Assembly: GCA_002476905.1 (NCBI GenBank)
Contig: DLND01000069.1
Location: 1 to 8,344 of the forward strand
Reading direction: 5' to 3'
Length of the DNA: 8,344 bases
DNA from: Flavobacteriales bacterium UBA7519
GTDB taxonomy: Bacteria > Bacteroidota > Bacteroidia > Flavobacteriales > Weeksellaceae
Shown here: one piece after another, positions 5,044 to 8,344 of the stretch
Numbering within the stretch: position 1 is the stretch's first letter
Layout: each line of letters starts with the position of its first letter
The notes under the pieces: model-generated
Databases searched by the model: none
Told to the model about the DNA's origin: nothing
The model's input: only the letters and a program-made list of their open reading frames with translations
Made by a program: the position numbers and the translations under genes

Positions 5044-7698
5044 TTAAAATCGGTCACTGTTTTCAACCCAACTTGCAATTTTTTGATTGAACCTGTCTTT
5101 GGTTTTCAAATCTTCCAATTTCAGATGCATTCTGTATCTCCAATAATGTGGGAAAACTGCAGGATTGTTGATTCTCTCCTCATCCATATTCGGATTCATC
5201 AATTCTTGATCGGTTGCCAAAAATTCCTGAATAGGGAAAATCGCCAACATTGCATCCGTGTAAAGATGCTGTTTCATTATCATTTCTGACAATTCCGGAG
5301 TTAGATCCCAAGGCGCAGTTCCATATTGCCCTAATTGATTATTGAAATATTTTTGAATCAAATTTCTATCTTCGTGCCACCATTGTCTCAGCGTAGAGCT
5401 GTCGTGAGAAGACGCTGTAACCACATTAAGATAACTTGCATTTTTCGGGTCGTACCAAGCTATATTTTCAGAAGGCATTCTTTGAACCTTCAAAGCGGTA
5501 ATCGCCAACTTATCCATCACAACAGGAACCGAATCCGGAACCAATCCTAAATCCTCGCCACAAATCAACATCGTTGTAGAATTCAGTAAAGCTGGTAATT
5601 TCTCCATTGCTTTCTGATACCAAAGTCCGTCCTGACGTTTGAAGAAATAATCATTATAAAGGTCAAGCAATTTTGCTTTTTCCCAGTCCGGAAGATACTT
5701 GTATGAAGTAGTCTTAGCAATATTAAATCTTGGATGATAAACAGTTCCGTTTTCTGTTTCTTCAGTTAAGAATAGAACATTTCCAGCCAAAGAAATCAAT
5801 TTTTCTTCTGCCCAATCCCAAGATTCTTTCTTGAAATAATCGGTTAATTTTCTCTGCGTATCAAATTCTGGTTTGAAAGTATAAACGCCGTTATGATGAT
5901 TATCGAAAAAATGATTCTGAACTTTGTCTTTCGCATCTCCGAAGTTCTCCCAAAGAATCGGGTCATTCACAAACGGTTTTACATAACGGTCAAAATTAAA
6001 CGGAATCTGTCTGTCTGCAAACTCTTTCTCAGTCACAGGAAGCGCCGGATAAAAATATCCCAACAAACCTTGAGTCGCAGAAATCGGCATTCTCCAGATT
6101 CTGAAAAATCCAAGAATGTGGTCAATTCTCATCGCATCAAAATATTGCTCCAAAACTTTGAAACGTTTTTTCCACCATTGGTAACCGTCTGCTTTCATCA
6201 CTTCCCAATTATAAGTCGGGAATTCCCAGTTTTGTCCCAAATCCGAAAACTGGTCAGGCGGTGCTCCGGCTTGGAAATCCATTCCGAATAACTCAGGCTC
6301 TGTCCAAGCTTCTACAGAATATCTATAAATCCCAATCGGCAAATCTCCTTTTACGGAAATCCCCAATTTATGAAGATATTCTACAGCATCTTGTAACTGC
6401 AAATGCAATTGATACTGAACCCAAGCGTGAAGCATTAATTGAGAATATTCTTTATGCTTTGGTGAATAAAGTGTCGCTACTTTTCCTGCAACATATTTTT
6501 TATGAGTCTTCCATTCATTAAAATTGGGCGTTTTGTATTTGTCTCTCAAAACACAAAAAGCAGAGTAAGGCATCAGCCATTCTTCATTATCTTTAATGAA
6601 CTTTTTGAAGTTTTTATCTTTAAGAATCGCTTCTTGATTTGCTTCGAAAACAGCCGTTGTATATTTCCATTTTCCGGAAATCATCTGCTCGTAGTCAATC
6701 AAACTCAAAGCATTCAGTTCTGCTTTTTTTGCCTGATAATCTTTAACAAGATCTTTTGGCAAAGCATATTCTAATTTCTCTATCGAGAGATATTGCGGAT
6801 GAAGTGCATAAACCGAAATCGCGGCGTAAGGATAAGAATCCGTCCAGGTGTAATTTGCAGTTGTATCGTTGATCGGCAAAATTTGGATGACAGACAATTT
6901 GGTTTCATTAGCCCAATCTCCCAATTTTTTGATATCAGGAAATTCTCCAACACCGAAACCGTCATCAGTTCTCAAAGAAAAAACAGGAACCGCAACGCCC
7001 GCAGAATGCCAAAGCGTATGATTATCGAATTTGAAATAATGGTCCGCTTTTACGTAAAGAATATCCTTATTTGGATTTCCGAAAACCCAACGGTTTTCGC
7101 CTGGTTCTATGTAAAAAACCTTGCCGGTATTTTTATCTTTAATCGCGTATTTGTAAAGAATTGTCTGATGAGAATTGATTTCAACGCCGGTTTCCCAAAC
7201 GCCATAATCTGTTTCGCTCAGTTCAACAGCTTTTTCGTAATCCCAATTTCCCAGAGCATCCACATTTCCAACCAAAACCAATTGCCAGTTTGGATGATAA
7301 AGTGGCGCTTCTATTCTGAAAAGATGCGTATGCTTCTTAACTACCGGTTGTTTTGCAGGCTGAAAACCTTGCAAACGATTATGCAGAATTTTGTTGGTTA
7401 AATAATTTTCAGGAAAGTTTTTGAGATTCCATTGGTCAAAGATTACAAATTCTTTAAAACTGTTTGGAAGATTGAGCTTGTGAAAAGGAATCTCTTCCTC
7501 CAAAACTTCCCCATCTTCGTTCACGACAAGATATTTGTAGAGAATTGATTTTGAAAAATAATCAATTTCTGTGGTCCAGTTGTTATTTTCGGAATAAGTT
7601 AAGTCATAGTCACGATGCTCTGTTTTGTCCTCAAACAGGCGCAAAACGAGTCGTTGGCCAACTTTAGTTCCGAAGTTAACACTAAAGTATAGTTTCAT
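5044..7698 (-). CDS. malQ: 4-alpha-glucanotransferase (amylomaltase), DPE2-like with two N-terminal starch-binding domains
   Basis: GH77 enzyme that transfers glucosyl or maltodextrin units between alpha-1,4-glucans, releasing glucose; it acts in the cytoplasm on maltose, maltodextrin or glycogen. At 884 residues it is far longer than the roughly 500-690 of ordinary MalQ. Residues 1-105 and 122-222 are two CBM20-type starch-binding domains; the second has the typical LGNWD (149-153). The GH77 barrel follows from about 235. Predicted catalytic residues are D526 (nucleophile, in RIDH), E715 (acid/base, in CGEDLG) and D766 (stabiliser, in SSHD). In ordinary amylomaltases nucleophile and acid/base are about 50 residues apart; here the distance is 189, reflecting an insertion at about 560-700, as in plant DPE2. 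No signal peptide is visible. The ATG at 7698 follows an AT-rich leader with no Shine-Dalgarno; a loose promoter-like pair (TTG at 7749-7747, TAAATTG at 7730-7724) lies upstream. It has its own terminator downstream. Confidence 0.96.
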   Translation of the reverse strand: MKLYFSVNFGTKVGQRLVLRLFEDKTEHRDYDLTYSENNNWTTEIDYFSKSILYKYLVVNEDGEVLEEEIPFHKLNLPNSFKEFVIFDQWNLKNFPENYLTNKILHNRLQGFQPAKQPVVKKHTHLFRIEAPLYHPNWQLVLVGNVDALGNWDYEKAVELSETDYGVWETGVEINSHQTILYKYAIKDKNTGKVFYIEPGENRWVFGNPNKDILYVKADHYFKFDNHTLWHSAGVAVPVFSLRTDDGFGVGEFPDIKKLGDWANETKLSVIQILPINDTTANYTWTDSYPYAAISVYALHPQYLSIEKLEYALPKDLVKDYQAKKAELNALSLIDYEQMISGKWKYTTAVFEANQEAILKDKNFKKFIKDNEEWLMPYSAFCVLRDKYKTPNFNEWKTHKKYVAGKVATLYSPKHKEYSQLMLHAWVQYQLHLQLQDAVEYLHKLGISVKGDLPIGIYRYSVEAWTEPELFGMDFQAGAPPDQFSDLGQNWEFPTYNWEVMKADGYQWWKKRFKVLEQYFDAMRIDHILGFFRIWRMPISATQGLLGYFYPALPVTEKEFADRQIPFNFDRYVKPFVNDPILWENFGDAKDKVQNHFFDNHHNGVYTFKPEFDTQRKLTDYFKKESWDWAEEKLISLAGNVLFLTEETENGTVYHPRFNIAKTTSYKYLPDWEKAKLLDLYNDYFFKRQDGLWYQKAMEKLPALLNSTTMLICGEDLGLVPDSVPVVMDKLAITALKVQRMPSENIAWYDPKNASYLNVVTASSHDSSTLRQWWHEDRNLIQKYFNNQLGQYGTAPWDLTPELSEMIMKQHLYTDAMLAIFPIQEFLATDQELMNPNMDEERINNPAVFPHYWRYRMHLKLEDLKTKDRFNQKIASWVENSDRF

Positions 7699-7760
7699 TT
7701 ATTAAGGTCTATTAATATTGACGCAATTTAACGAATTATTGAATTACAACTAATATTCCC

Positions 7761-7780
7761 GTAAAAAAATCATTTTTTAC
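7761..7780. repeat. Inverted repeat spanning the stop codon of the unrecognised gene
   Basis: GTAAAAAA (7761-7768) is exactly complementary to TTTTTTAC (7773-7780) around ATCA, which includes part of the TGA stop. The arms are nearly all A/T and no T run follows on the minus strand, so it is at best a weak terminator. Readthrough into malQ, 71 bp downstream, therefore remains possible. Confidence 0.4.
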
Positions 7781-8306
7781 CAATTTTTTCCAGATATGCA
7801 CCAATATGATTATCCAAAGAAACGGTAAGTCCGCCTAAATTTTTGGCTTTCATATACCTTAGAACCTGTTCATCTTGCAATGCAAACATTAGAAAATCAT
7901 TTAACTTATCTGGCGAAATTCCTGCTTCAGCAAAATATTCTAAGTCAACATTAGTCTTAATCCAAACTAAACCTTCTTGTAAGTCTTCGTATTTGTAAAG
8001 TCGTTTTAGTCGTCTGGATTTTCCACTAATAGCATCATAAATATTTTGAATATTAACTTTAGGTGGAATTCTTAGGAAATCATCGGCTAAATCGGCTGGT
8101 TTTTCACGGGGTTTTTCTGATCCTTTTGGTAGTCCGATATCTTTTCTTAGTTTTTCTTCCTGAGATTCTGCAAGTCTTTTGTTGACAATCTTAACTTCTT
8201 CTATTTCCTGTGGCAATTGTTGTAGGATGACTTTTAGCAAATCATTATTGATCTTTATTCTTTCGCCTTTATATTTTTCTTTAGCAAATCGTAGTTCATC
8301 ACTCAT
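7770..8306 (-). CDS. Conserved-looking hypothetical protein, 178 residues
   Basis: I do not recognise this protein. It is soluble, with no signal peptide or membrane segment. Residues 1-56 are charged and mostly helical in character. Residues 57-73 form a Lys/Pro/Glu-rich linker (GLPKG, EKPREKP). Residues 76-178 look globular, with a basic patch (GKSRRLKRLYKY, 95-106) that could bind nucleic acid or another acidic partner, and an amphipathic C-terminal end. The ATG at 8306 is chosen because it overlaps the TGA of an upstream frame as ATGA and is preceded by TGGAAAA. This indicates translational coupling to the gene before it. The frame is also open upstream to the window edge, so a longer protein is not excluded. 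malQ follows 71 bp later on the same strand, but no functional link is evident. Confidence 0.8.
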   Translation of the reverse strand: MSDELRFAKEKYKGERIKINNDLLKVILQQLPQEIEEVKIVNKRLAESQEEKLRKDIGLPKGSEKPREKPADLADDFLRIPPKVNIQNIYDAISGKSRRLKRLYKYEDLQEGLVWIKTNVDLEYFAEAGISPDKLNDFLMFALQDEQVLRYMKAKNLGGLTVSLDNHIGAYLEKIGKK

Positions 8307-8344
8307 TTTTCCAGCGATTGAAAAATTTCCAAAATTATCTGTGT
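8303..8344 (-). CDS. 3' end of an upstream gene, partial
   Basis: On the minus strand one frame enters from the window edge and reads TQIILEIFQSLEK before TGA at 8305-8303. That TGA shares four bases (ATGA) with the start of the 178-residue gene. The arrangement is typical of adjacent genes in one operon. Thirteen codons are too few to identify the protein, and chance openness of a short frame cannot be excluded. Confidence 0.55.
   Translation of the reverse strand, partial: TQIILEIFQSLEK

Noticed and set aside
6793..7401. A 202-codon open frame on the plus strand opposite malQ
   Set aside because: It lies entirely antisense to a well-supported GH77 gene with intact catalytic motifs. Its composition (many Ile, Asn, Arg, Phe) is that of an antisense shadow in AT-rich DNA.
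7761..7780. Inverted repeat after the 178-residue gene as an intrinsic terminator
   Set aside because: The stem has almost no G or C and no T run follows in the direction of transcription. It is kept only as a repeat.

Overview
The window is AT-rich and densely coded. It looks like a member of the Bacteroidota, class Flavobacteriia, probably a Chryseobacterium-like Weeksellaceae; that placement is inferred from protein style, not from a marker gene. Supporting signs are A-rich leaders without strong Shine-Dalgarno sites, candidate promoter -7 boxes of the TAnnTTTG type used by this phylum, exported proteins whose signal peptides end in A|Q, and a 4-alpha-glucanotransferase with starch-binding domains.

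Layout from left to right. Positions 1-2685 (+) hold the 3' part of a RecB/AddA-type helicase-nuclease for double-strand break repair; its ATP-binding N-terminus lies outside the window. A strong hairpin terminator (2688-2728) separates it from a convergent block that is entirely on the minus strand. Read in the direction of transcription (right to left), that block contains: the last 13 codons of an unidentified gene; an unrecognised 178-residue protein that overlaps it by ATGA; malQ, a DPE2-like GH77 enzyme for maltose/glycogen metabolism, with its own terminator (4993-5025); a Tyr/Asp- and Asn/Arg-rich exported protein; a small exported Spy/CpxP-like LTxxQ protein; a terminator (3261-3291); and an FtnA-type ferritin.

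The most interesting part is the pair of exported proteins at 3318-4771. They appear to form one transcription unit: no terminator is visible between them and the 100-bp gap has no TTG on the coding strand, so no normal Bacteroidota promoter. The central region of the large Tyr-rich protein carries the same two-motif skeleton as its small neighbour (LTxxQ, then ILxPxxFxxxQ 44-45 residues later). This suggests a divergent CpxP/Spy-like domain embedded between two low-complexity arms. The small gene is frameshifted as written: a run of seven A residues directly after the ATG puts a perfect signal peptide out of frame, and six would restore a 126-residue protein.

The remaining genes are ordinary housekeeping functions: DNA repair, iron storage and glucan metabolism. 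No RNA gene, CRISPR array, insertion sequence or phage module was seen.
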